Below are positions 41,692 through 49,650 of a DNA stretch of 64,000 nucleotides, piece after piece. Where the stretch lies: NCBI GenBank assembly GCA_050178135.1, contig JBFXGJ010000006.1, positions 1 through 64,000 on the forward strand, given 5' to 3'. Source of the stretch: UBA288 sp050178135 (lineage in GTDB: Archaea; Halobacteriota; Methanomicrobia; Methanomicrobiales; Methanospirillaceae). Within the stretch, counting starts at the first letter, position 1. The number at the start of each line of letters is the position of its first letter. A program made the position numbers and the translations under genes. The notes beneath the pieces were generated by a model. The model searched no databases, was not told the origin of the DNA, and saw only the letters and a program-made list of their open reading frames with translations.

Positions 41692-43166
41692 CTGATCATC
41701 TCCCGGGCTTTCTGGATCAGCCCTTCGATTGCGTTCTTCACCCTCGTGCGTTCCTGCGCGACGAAGCTGCCGTCCCGGGTCGCCCGTAACGAAAGAGTTT
41801 TGATCTGTGCCTCGACCGCTTCTGGTGCCGGCCCCCCGGGGGCACAGCGGACGCGGACTGACTCGAGAGGGTCCAGGGCCCGCTCCACACGTGCCTGGTC
41901 GAGGCCCCGTTCAGCGATTGAGAGCCCGGCCATCTCGCACCCGGCCTCCTCGAGTCCTGCGGCATCCAGTCTGCCGTCGCGCACCGCGCGGGCGACCACG
42001 TGATGGGCGGTCCGGAATGGCAGGCCGAATTCCCGGACGAGGGTATCCGCCAGCTCGGTCGCCGTCGATCCTCCACGCCCAGCCTCAGCCGCCATCCGTT
42101 CCGTCACGAAACGCGCGGTTTCGATCGCCCCCGAGAGGACGCGAACCGAGGCGCGGGTCTCGTCCACCCCGCGCCAGAGATGAGGCGAGAGTTGCTGCAG
42201 GTCCCGGTTGTAGGCCTGCGGAAGCCCCTTGACGATACCGAGGGCGCCGACGAGCTCCCCCGAGACTGATGCCGCTCTCGCCCTGAGGAGTTCAAGGGTA
42301 TCCGGGTTCTTCTTCTGCGGCATGATGGACGAGGTGGAGCAGTACCGATCGTCCAGTTCGACAAAACCGACAAGTGGGGAGGACCAGATTACCAGTTCCT
42401 CGGCGAGCCGACTGGCTGTCGACATCAGGATGGCGGCGGCGGCCAGGGTTTCGAGGCTGAAGTCCCTCCCGGAGACAGCGTCCATCGAGTTAATGAGCAG
42501 ACCCGAAAACCCAAGGCGGACAGCGGTCGACTCGCGGTCTATCGGGTACCCTGTCGACGCGAAAGCGGCCGAACCGAGAGGGGAACGATTCACCCGCCCG
42601 TAGGCATCGAGGAGGCGGGCCGTGTCTCGCTCGAACGCCGCGGCGTAGGCAAGGAGGTGATGGGCAAGGGTCGTTGGCTGGGCGTGCTGTAGGTGGGTGA
42701 ACCCCGGCATCACGCTTGTACAATGGGTCGCCGCTGTCGCCAGGAGTATCTCACGGAGCCCGATGACCTCTTCAGCGACAGCCAGCAGTTCATCGCGAAG
42801 ACGCATGCGCATGCAGGTCGCCACCTCGTCGTTTCGCGAGCGTCCTATGTGGAGTCGTCCCCCTGCTTCTGTCCCCACAACACCGGTGAGATGAGACTCG
42901 ATGCCAGCGTGGACGTCCTCGAATATTGGGTCAAAGACGGTATCGGGGAGCCCTTCTGCGTGCATCCTAAGAATACCCTCCAGTAAAGCCCGCGCATGAG
43001 CCGCTTCGATGATCTCCTGCTCTTCAAGCATCAGCACGTGTGCCATGTCCACGAGCAGGTCCGCTTCGCCGATCCACCGGTCCGCCCACGAGGAGGAGAG
43101 ATACCGGGCGATATCGCCCTCCCGCTCTCCTGAAAGGCGTCCGCCTCGCACAACGTCTCGAGCCAT
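41688..43166 (-). CDS. argH: Argininosuccinate lyase
   Basis: ArgH splits argininosuccinate to arginine and fumarate. The fumarase-superfamily signature is SSIMPQKKNPD. HIGRSRNDEVATCMRMRLRD and MPGFTHLQHAQPTTLAHH, which carries the catalytic His, are also conserved. It has 492 aa from ATG 43166 (MARDVVRGGRLSGE). The frame is open a further 56 codons upstream but these have no family similarity. It is the first gene of the argH-gatD-gatE unit and lies opposite the ABC transporter gene across a 241-bp region. Confidence 0.95.
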   Translation of the reverse strand: MARDVVRGGRLSGEREGDIARYLSSSWADRWIGEADLLVDMAHVLMLEEQEIIEAAHARALLEGILRMHAEGLPDTVFDPIFEDVHAGIESHLTGVVGTEAGGRLHIGRSRNDEVATCMRMRLRDELLAVAEEVIGLREILLATAATHCTSVMPGFTHLQHAQPTTLAHHLLAYAAAFERDTARLLDAYGRVNRSPLGSAAFASTGYPIDRESTAVRLGFSGLLINSMDAVSGRDFSLETLAAAAILMSTASRLAEELVIWSSPLVGFVELDDRYCSTSSIMPQKKNPDTLELLRARAASVSGELVGALGIVKGLPQAYNRDLQQLSPHLWRGVDETRASVRVLSGAIETARFVTERMAAEAGRGGSTATELADTLVREFGLPFRTAHHVVARAVRDGRLDAAGLEEAGCEMAGLSIAERGLDQARVERALDPLESVRVRCAPGGPAPEAVEAQIKTLSLRATRDGSFVAQERTRVKNAIEGLIQKAREMIR

Positions 43167-43407
43167 GCCGTTCCCTACTACGTCGGCCCGAAGCGAGATG
43201 AGCGTGTCGGAGCAGCGGGAGTTCCATGCGAAGACGCCACAGGGGCCATAAACTTCTCGGAGATCCCGGTGAAATAGAGATGGAATGGACGTGATCCATT
43301 TAATGGTAGCATTAAAAGACAAGAATTTTGACAAATTTTTCCTAATTGGAGAAAATTTTTCGACAAGAGGGAAACGTTAATCACCCCTACCCTCAAATCA
43401 ATTCGTT
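43167..43407. promoter_or_regulatory. Divergent promoter region argH / ABC transporter with inverted repeats
   Basis: TTTAATG-GTAG-CATTAAA (43299-43316) is a perfect 7-bp inverted repeat. About 16 bp further on, AAATTTTTCC (43333-43342) and GGAGAAAATTT (43348-43358) form a second, imperfect inverted repeat around TAATT. Both are in an A/T-rich segment that must contain the promoter of the binding-protein gene, so they are operator candidates. Confidence 0.5.
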
Positions 43408-44631
43408 ATGGATACTCGCTTGTTAACACTTGCGCTGGCAGTCCTTGCCGTCGCCGGACTCTGCTGTGCCGGCTGCACCACACCTCAATCGGGAGGGAAC
43501 AAGACAGAAAATGGGACCGTCGCCATACTGTACAGCCAGGGGGTCGGCCCCATGCCGAACCTGCTTGCGACAAAGCAGGTGGACGGCTACATCGCCTGGC
43601 AGCCGTTCGTCTCCATTGCGACCGAGTCGAAGATCGGTCAGGTCGTCACCGATTCGGGTGACATGCCCCCAGTCGGGATGTGGAACGACCATCCCTGCTG
43701 CGTTGTAACTGCCCGCGACGACCTGATCGCCTCGAGCCCAGACTTCGTCAATGCGATCTCGGCGATCACGATCCTGGGCAACACCTACGTCTCCGAGCAC
43801 CCCGAAGAGGCGGCGGATATCATTGCCGACTGGTTGGTCGGAAAGGCGAACTTCACCTACGGGAACGTCTCTGTCGGGTCAGTCGGAGTCGTGAACGACG
43901 CGGTCAGGACCGTCAAATACACCACCGAGCCGACCGATAACTGGAAGGACGGCACCCGGCGGTTTGTTGCGGCGCAGAAAGACCTCGGGACCGTCCAGGG
44001 CAGGCTCGCGAACGTTACCGGAGCCGAACTTGATGAGATCCTCTTTGACTTTGGCCCGTACGAGTCTGCCTCGCAGATGATCGCGCAGAAGAGCATCGTG
44101 ACACCTGCAAAACTCTCGAAGCCCGTCACCCTCGGGTACCTCAAGGCCGACATGCACTCGGGTGGCCTTCTGGTTGCTATCAAGAAGTTCCAGTGGATGA
44201 ACGACAACTATGGCATCATGCTTAAACCACGGAATATCGCCGAGGCTAAGCCCGATGTCTGCGATCTTGTCGTGAACGGAGAGACCGTTGCGGAAATCCG
44301 GCTCGTTTCAGCGAACGCCGGCCCCGAACTGATGCAGATGGCAGCCACCAACAATGTCCAGATGGGCTTTGCCGGTGTCCCGCCTGCGATCTCCACGATC
44401 GACAGGGGAACTCCTATTAAGGTTCTTCACCCCATCAATACTGAGGGATCCGGTCTCGTAGCGGTAGCCGGTTCGCCGGCCAAAGACTGGCCCACCTTCG
44501 TGCAGTGGGCTAAGGCCCGGTCGAACGAGGGTAAACCCCTGAAGATCGCAGCACCGTCCAAGGGCTCGATCCAGGATGTGATGCTGCGCTACTCGCTCAA
44601 GGACGCCGGGATAACCATCACCGAGGGATAA
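43408..44631 (+). CDS. ABC transporter substrate-binding lipoprotein, NitT/TauT type, apparently circularly permuted
   Basis: The N terminus is a lipoprotein signal (hydrophobic residues 5-18, lipobox C-A-G-Cys23). It is followed by a Thr/Ser/Gly/Asn linker. Residues about 38-145 correspond to the second half of an SsuA/TauA-type binding protein: MPNLLATKQVDGYIAWQPF is the equivalent of the usual A-L-x-x-G-x-I-D-G/A-x-x-x-W-(E/D)-P motif. HPCCVV and EHPEEAADIIADWL follow. Residues about 240-407 correspond to the first half: VTLGYLKADMHSGGLLVAIKK, MQMAATNNVQMGFAGVPPAI and KIAAPSKGSIQDVMLRYSLKDAGI. It then stops where the second half would normally begin. It is 407 aa. The permease and ATPase follow. 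Confidence 0.85.
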   Translation: MDTRLLTLALAVLAVAGLCCAGCTTPQSGGNKTENGTVAILYSQGVGPMPNLLATKQVDGYIAWQPFVSIATESKIGQVVTDSGDMPPVGMWNDHPCCVVTARDDLIASSPDFVNAISAITILGNTYVSEHPEEAADIIADWLVGKANFTYGNVSVGSVGVVNDAVRTVKYTTEPTDNWKDGTRRFVAAQKDLGTVQGRLANVTGAELDEILFDFGPYESASQMIAQKSIVTPAKLSKPVTLGYLKADMHSGGLLVAIKKFQWMNDNYGIMLKPRNIAEAKPDVCDLVVNGETVAEIRLVSANAGPELMQMAATNNVQMGFAGVPPAISTIDRGTPIKVLHPINTEGSGLVAVAGSPAKDWPTFVQWAKARSNEGKPLKIAAPSKGSIQDVMLRYSLKDAGITITEG

Positions 44632-44654
44632 CCAATCAGTATATTCGGAGGAGA

Positions 44655-45458
44655 ATGAGGGAGAGCATCCGGAGGATCCGTCAGTTACAGGGAATGTCCC
44701 GGGGTTTCCGCTGGGCGATCATGCCCCTCCTTTTTTTGTTCGCCTGGGAAGTTGTGGCGGTCGTAATTAACAACCAGTTCATCCTGCCCAGACTTGAGTC
44801 AGTGGCAATGGTGCTGGCAACACCGTTCTCCCCGATTCTCGGTTCAGGATCCCTGGTCGAGAACGCGTTTGACTCCCTCCTGCGAGTCATCGTCGGCTTC
44901 GCTGTTGGAGCCGCTCTTGCCGTGCCGATCGGGGTTGCGATGGGGCGTTGGAAGATCGTTGAAGAACTCATCGACCCCCTCGTCCAGATATTCAGGCCCA
45001 TCCCTCCGCTGGCATGGGTGCCACTCGCCCTCGCATGGTTCAAGATCGGGCTTGGTTCTATGGTCTTCATCATCGCCCTGGGGTCGTTCTTCCCGGTGTT
45101 GCTCAACACCCTCGATGGCGTCCGGTCGGTGAAACGGACCTGGATCGAGGCAGCGATGACGCTTGGCGCGACCGAGCGCCAGATACTCACCAGGGTGATC
45201 CTGCCAGGGGCCCTGCCGACGATCTGGACCGGGATGCGGGTTGGGTTCGGGATCGCATGGATGTGCGTGGTGGCGGCGGAGATGATGCCAGGGACGAACT
45301 CCGGGCTCGGCTACCTGATCCTCTACGCCTACAACTTCAGCCAGGTGCAGGTGATCATCGCCGGCATGATCGTGATTGGGATCATCGGACTCGGGATAGA
45401 TGTCGCACTCCGGCGATTCGAGGAGCGGAGGTTCCGGTGGAGGGAACTCGAGCGATGA
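44655..45458 (+). CDS. ABC transporter permease, NitT/TauT (SsuC) type
   Basis: This is an inner membrane subunit of 267 aa with about six helices. The cytoplasmic coupling loop EAAMTLGATERQILTRVILPGALP is the EAA motif that contacts the ATPase. FRPIPPLAWVPLALAWFKIG is typical of the SsuC/TauC/ThiX group. It starts 24 bp after the binding-protein gene with GGAGGAG just upstream. It overlaps the ATPase gene by 4 nt. Family substrates include sulfonates, nitrate and pyrimidines; none can be assigned here. Confidence 0.92.
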   Translation: MRESIRRIRQLQGMSRGFRWAIMPLLFLFAWEVVAVVINNQFILPRLESVAMVLATPFSPILGSGSLVENAFDSLLRVIVGFAVGAALAVPIGVAMGRWKIVEELIDPLVQIFRPIPPLAWVPLALAWFKIGLGSMVFIIALGSFFPVLLNTLDGVRSVKRTWIEAAMTLGATERQILTRVILPGALPTIWTGMRVGFGIAWMCVVAAEMMPGTNSGLGYLILYAYNFSQVQVIIAGMIVIGIIGLGIDVALRRFEERRFRWRELER

Positions 45459-46216
45459 AGAAACTGAAGGTAGATCGGGTCTCGAAGTGTTTCTCGACCG
45501 ACACCGGGGAGGACATGAAGGCCCTTTGCGACGTCGCGCTTGAGGTGGATGAGGGCGAGTTCATCTGCATCCTCGGCCCTTCCGGATGCGGCAAGACCAC
45601 GCTTCTCCGGATCATCGCCGGGCTGGAACCCCCGACCAGTGGTGAGGTGCTCGTTGATGGAGATCCTGTGGACGGGCCAACTCCTCGCCTCGGAATGATC
45701 TTCCAGGACTACTCCCTCTACCCATGGCTGCGGGTTATCGACAATATCGCGTTTGGCCTCGAACTCGCGGGGGTGGAGAAGGCGGCCCGTACCTCCACCG
45801 CCCGGAAATACCTCGAGCTGGTGGGCCTGGGCGAGTTCGCCGATGCATTCCCATACGAACTCTCGGGCGGAATGCGCCAGAGGGTCGCGGTGGCACGGGC
45901 GCTCGCAACCGATCCGGCCGTTGTGCTGATGGACGAACCGTTCGGAGCGCTGGACGCCCAGACACGGAACGCAATGCAGCGGGAGCTCCTGGATATCTGG
46001 GGGAAGACTAAAAAGACCGTGCTCTTTGTAACCCACTCGGTCGACGAGGCGGTCTTCCTGGCTGACCGTATCGTGGTGCTGACCCCCCGCCCCGGCCGGA
46101 TCCGCGAGGTGGTCGATGTTCCCGAACCCCGCCCCGGGAACCGGACGAGTGACGGGTGCGCGGCCCTGAGACGGTACGTCCTCGGCCTGATCGACGAGGG
46201 GCACCCGAACGCGTGA
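45455..46216 (+). CDS. ABC transporter ATP-binding protein, NitT/TauT (SsuB) type
   Basis: This is the ATPase of the preceding importer, 253 aa from ATG 45455 (ATGA overlap with the permease). It has Walker A GPSGCGKTTLL (about residue 40), Q-loop FQDYSLYPW, signature LSGGMRQRVAVARA, Walker B VVLMDEPFGALD and H-loop VTHSVDEAVFLADR. A C-terminal stretch of about 35 residues covers the usual regulatory tail. The frame is open upstream through the permease gene but is not coding there. Confidence 0.95.
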   Translation: MKKLKVDRVSKCFSTDTGEDMKALCDVALEVDEGEFICILGPSGCGKTTLLRIIAGLEPPTSGEVLVDGDPVDGPTPRLGMIFQDYSLYPWLRVIDNIAFGLELAGVEKAARTSTARKYLELVGLGEFADAFPYELSGGMRQRVAVARALATDPAVVLMDEPFGALDAQTRNAMQRELLDIWGKTKKTVLFVTHSVDEAVFLADRIVVLTPRPGRIREVVDVPEPRPGNRTSDGCAALRRYVLGLIDEGHPNA

Positions 46217-46218
46217 GG

Positions 46219-46232
46219 AAGGTTTAATAGCC
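46219..46232 (+). promoter_or_regulatory. TATA-like element of rpl10e
   Basis: GGTTTAATAG at 46221-46230 is preceded by purines (GAGGAA), a BRE-like context. It lies about 50 bp before the rpl10e start. The predicted start of transcription is near 46250, leaving a short leader with GAGG before the ATG. Confidence 0.5.
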
Positions 46233-46280
46233 AACATCTCATTTTAATAGAGCACGGAGCGCTAACGAGGAGTATATACC

Positions 46281-46796
46281 ATGGTCAGAAAACCCGGCAA
46301 GATGTACAGGAATCTCTCTAAGAAGGCATATACGCGACGTGAATATATGGGCGGCGTTCCTGGCTCGAAGATCGTTCAGTTCGAGATGGGCAATCTCTCG
46401 ACGGACTTTCCGGTTCAGCTTTCGCTAGTGGTAGAGGAGGCCTGCCAGATTCGTCACACGGCGCTTGAGGCGGCCCGTATCTCGATCAACCGGAAGCTGA
46501 TGAGCGAGATAGGACGACAAAACTTCCACCTCAAGATCCGCACCTTCCCCCACCACGTCCTGCGGGAGAACAAGCAGGCGACGGGCGCCGGCGCCGACCG
46601 TGTCTCGGAGGGGATGAGGCTCGCATTCGGCAAGGCGGTTGGGACGGCGGCACGGGTAGCCCCCCGGCAGAAGATCTTCACCGTCTACACCAGCGAGCAG
46701 CACATCGAGAAGGCGAAGGAGGCGATGAAGCGTGGCGGGTACAAACTCCCGTCGCCCTTCCGCCTGACCGTCGAGACCGCCACTCCGGCGGCCTGA
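46281..46796 (+). CDS. rpl10e: Ribosomal protein L10e (uL16 family)
   Basis: This is a large-subunit ribosomal protein near the A site and central protuberance. It starts MVRKPGKMYRNLSKKAYTRR, followed by MGGVPGSKI, FHLKIRTFPHHVLRENKQATGAGADRVSEGMR and FGKAVGTAARV, an unmistakable L10e pattern. It has 171 aa, normal for archaea. It stands as a single gene with its own promoter; no other ribosomal genes are near. Confidence 0.97.
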   Translation: MVRKPGKMYRNLSKKAYTRREYMGGVPGSKIVQFEMGNLSTDFPVQLSLVVEEACQIRHTALEAARISINRKLMSEIGRQNFHLKIRTFPHHVLRENKQATGAGADRVSEGMRLAFGKAVGTAARVAPRQKIFTVYTSEQHIEKAKEAMKRGGYKLPSPFRLTVETATPAA

Positions 46797-46799
46797 AAC

Positions 46800-46812
46800 C
46801 CTTTTTCTTTCC
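46800..46812 (+). terminator. T-rich terminator after rpl10e
   Basis: CCCTTTTTCTTT begins a few bases after the rpl10e stop codon. A GGGTC/GACCC hairpin follows at about 46816-46829. Confidence 0.5.
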
Positions 46813-47700
46813 AGGGTCGGTCGACCCGAATAACTGGACCGTGTTCAGCTGAACAACCTCGGTTGAACCCCTAACTCGACGAGTGCCCGGAACTTAAAGG
46901 ACACCTGTTTCATGGTTATCCATATCGATTGATATTCCCGGGTTCTTCACTATCGTCACACATTGTCGATGAGGGCGCCTCGCCCCGGATGCGCTGCACG
47001 AGGGGTGGTTTCTTGGATTTCTGGCTCTCGGTAACCTGACTTGTCGAAAAGTGACTCAAACCGGCACAGTCGGGAATGCAGGTTGCGCTGCGATCCGATC
47101 ATCGCCATCGATTCCTCCTTTGTATTGCCGGCTTTCTGTCCTGTTCAAAGGTCCGACACTCGACCAGGGGGGAGACGAACCCTCTCTCCGTTCGTCTCTC
47201 ATCGTCAAGCCCTTCCCCACTGCAGGTTCGGCAATCATACGAAGTGACATTCCGGGTATGGGGTAGACATCGAACCGGACGCCACCAGTTTCAGGGTCAG
47301 GAACGGCTTAAACGGTCGCTGCGTGCGTGATTGTGAAGTGTTCACCAGCTCCCACCAGGAATCGGATCATACGAGGTGGCGGGGTGAAGGGAGTGAGCGA
47401 CCGTTGACCCGCCGGCGGAGGTGCTTCGGGCCCCGGAGTTGAAGTATTTCGGCGTATCTCGATTCAGCCTGGAGCCCGCCATACGGGTGTCGCCGGTGAG
47501 TCTCTATTGAGATAGATAGGATGTCCCACCCGGTCATGCGCACTCCTTGTCAATGGGCGACCAGGCATTCCCAGTAGGTCGAGCGCCCAACCTGTCGTTA
47601 CGTCACCGTTTCAACGGCATCTATATACCGCGCCGTCCAATACCTGAATGACCGCGCAGTAAGGATATCGAATACACTTTCATTCGCCGGATAGATACGC
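46813..47700. other. About 890-bp intergenic region
   Basis: I find no convincing gene here; the short frames are unlike proteins on both strands. The region has several GC-rich inverted segments, such as GGCGGGG...CCCGCC around 47380-47415. It could therefore contain a structured RNA, but no family core (SRP RNA, 5S, tRNA) is recognisable. The last 80 bp hold a TATA-like CATCTATATACC (about 47619-47629) that probably drives the RecJ-like gene. Confidence 0.45.
47617..47630 (+). promoter_or_regulatory. TATA-like element of the RecJ-like gene
   Basis: CATCTATATACC centred near 47624 lies about 75 bp before the ATG at 47701, predicting a leader of roughly 50 nt. Confidence 0.45.
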
Positions 47701-49545
47701 ATGTCCAACGTCATTGTATACCGTCTCAGTCCCGCTTGCGACATCTCTGATGTCGAGGTTGGGACCATCTACATCGGACGGGTCCAGGGTTTCGCCGCCT
47801 TCGGCACCTTTGTCCAGCTCACCGACCGCCTGAAGGGCCTCGTCCACAAATCGAACGTCCGGACTGACCATGAAGAACGGGACGAGATCCTGGTCAGGGT
47901 CAAGCAGATCCGTCCAAACGGGAATATCGACCTCGAGGAGGTGATTCTCCCATCCTACGAGGTCCAGGACGTGATAAGAAAGATCACAACGACTCGTCTG
48001 GCCGAACTTGTCAACCGGATCGGCAGGACCGTGACGGTTATGGCCGAAGTCGCCCAGATCAAGCAGACGAGTGGCCCGACCATCTTCACCCTGGTTGACG
48101 AGAGCGGTACCGAGAACGGCGCTGCCTTCGTCGAGGCGGGTGTCCGGGCATATCCCGAGGCCAATCTGGGCGACATTGTCCAGGTCTACGGCCAGGTGAT
48201 GCAGCGCAACTCCCAGGTCCAGATCGAGATCGCGTCATTGATGGTGCTCTCTGGCGATGAAGCCGATGAGGTCCGCCGCTGTATCGAGGAGGCCCTCGAC
48301 CGCCGAGCGGAGCCCCCCGAGGTCCCGCTGCTCGTTGAATCCGAGGTGATGACCCTGCTGCGCCCGCAGCTACGCGAGGTGGCCAAGCAGATCCGCAGGG
48401 CGGTCTTCGTCTCCCAGCCGATCGTGCTCCGCCACCATGCGGATGCTGATGGGATCTGTTCGGCCGTCGCGATCGAGCAGGCCGTCGTCTCCCTGATCCG
48501 CGAGTCAGGTGGTGACTTCGATGCCGACTACTTCCTCTTCAAGCGCGCCCCCTCGAAGGCACCCTTCTACGAAGTCGAGGACATCACCCGCGACCTCGAC
48601 TTCGCTACGAAGGACCTGGTCCGCTACGGGCAGAAGATGCCCCTGATCCTGCTGACCGATAATGGATCGACCGAAGAGGACGAGCCAGCCCTCAAGCAGG
48701 CGCAGGTCTTCGGCCTTACCGTCCTGGTCGTCGACCATCACCACCCCGACGCAGTGATCGACCAGTACCTCGCCGGGCATGTCAACCCATACCACGTCGG
48801 TGGGGACTTTGGTATCACCGCAGGGATGCTCGGAACCGAGCTAGCCCGGATGATCAATCCCGCCGTCGATGAGATGGTTCGCCACCTGCCGGCCGTTGCA
48901 GCGGTCGGAGACCGATCGGAGGCCCCCGAGCGCCAGCGGTACCTGGACCTGGTTGCCGACCGGTACACCGAGGAAGAGTGCAAGGAGATGGCACTCGCCC
49001 TCGACTACGAGCAGTTCTGGCTCAGGTTCAACGACGGGCGCGAGATCGTCAAGGAGATCCTCGACCTCGGACCCGACCACGACCGCCACGTGAAGTTCGT
49101 CAACCTCCTGGTCGAGGGTGCGAACGCAATGATCGCCGACCAGATGGACGCGACAATGCCGCATGTGCGCGAGAGGGGGCTCGAGAACGGAGCACACCTC
49201 TTCCTGCTCGACGTCGAGATCCATGCCCACAAATTCACATTCCCGCCGCCGGGCAAGACCTCTGGTGAGGTTCACGACCGACTCTGCAAACTTCACCCCG
49301 GTGAACCCGTGGTGACGATAGGGTTCGGACCGGACTTCGCCGTGCTCCGGTCACGCGGTGTACTGATGAACATCCCGCGCATGGTCCGTGAGCTCAGAAC
49401 CGAGATCACGGGAGGTGGCATCAGCGGCGGGGGTCACCTTGTAGTTGGGTCGATCAAGTTCGTCGAGGGCATGCGCAACGAGGTTCTCGAGGGTCTCATC
49501 GCCAAGATCGCGAGTGCCGAGGTTTCGGCCCCCTCCCTGCATTGA
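47701..49545 (+). CDS. RecJ-like DHH-family phosphoesterase with S1 and OB domains
   Basis: This 614-residue archaeal DHH protein is related to RecJ/GAN exonucleases of the replisome. An S1-like domain (residues about 20-75, IGRVQGFAAFGTFVQLTDRLKGLVH) is followed by an OB-fold (about 95-180). The DHH catalytic domain has LRHHADADGICSAVAI around residue 240, LLTDNGS and VVDHHHPDAV. The C-terminal DHHA1 motif is GGGISGGGHLVVGSIKF. The metal-binding His/Asp residues are present, so catalysis is likely. It probably degrades single-stranded DNA or RNA 5'-3'. It stands alone with its own promoter. Confidence 0.9.
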   Translation: MSNVIVYRLSPACDISDVEVGTIYIGRVQGFAAFGTFVQLTDRLKGLVHKSNVRTDHEERDEILVRVKQIRPNGNIDLEEVILPSYEVQDVIRKITTTRLAELVNRIGRTVTVMAEVAQIKQTSGPTIFTLVDESGTENGAAFVEAGVRAYPEANLGDIVQVYGQVMQRNSQVQIEIASLMVLSGDEADEVRRCIEEALDRRAEPPEVPLLVESEVMTLLRPQLREVAKQIRRAVFVSQPIVLRHHADADGICSAVAIEQAVVSLIRESGGDFDADYFLFKRAPSKAPFYEVEDITRDLDFATKDLVRYGQKMPLILLTDNGSTEEDEPALKQAQVFGLTVLVVDHHHPDAVIDQYLAGHVNPYHVGGDFGITAGMLGTELARMINPAVDEMVRHLPAVAAVGDRSEAPERQRYLDLVADRYTEEECKEMALALDYEQFWLRFNDGREIVKEILDLGPDHDRHVKFVNLLVEGANAMIADQMDATMPHVRERGLENGAHLFLLDVEIHAHKFTFPPPGKTSGEVHDRLCKLHPGEPVVTIGFGPDFAVLRSRGVLMNIPRMVRELRTEITGGGISGGGHLVVGSIKFVEGMRNEVLEGLIAKIASAEVSAPSLH

Positions 49546-49555
49546 ACCTGCAAAC

Positions 49556-49568
49556 TATACTTTTTTGA
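49556..49568 (+). terminator. T-run after the RecJ-like gene
   Basis: Six T at 49561-49566, 16 bp after the stop codon, follow an A/C-rich segment. This is a typical archaeal U-tract terminator. Confidence 0.5.
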
Positions 49569-49650
49569 TAATCATCTGCAATTGCTGTCCTCGTCCGCAC
49601 TGGCTCATAAAAGGACATCAGGCAGAGTACTTAGAAAAATGAGGTAGAGT

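Noticed and set aside
43167..43334. 56-residue N-terminal extension of ArgH
   Set aside because: It has no family similarity and covers the A/T-rich divergent promoter region with inverted repeats.
45014..45454. Long N-terminal extension of the ABC ATPase
   Set aside because: It lies within the permease gene in another frame, and ATG 45455 gives the standard N terminus.
47041..47330. Several small frames before the RecJ-like gene
   Set aside because: They overlap each other in all frames and look random.
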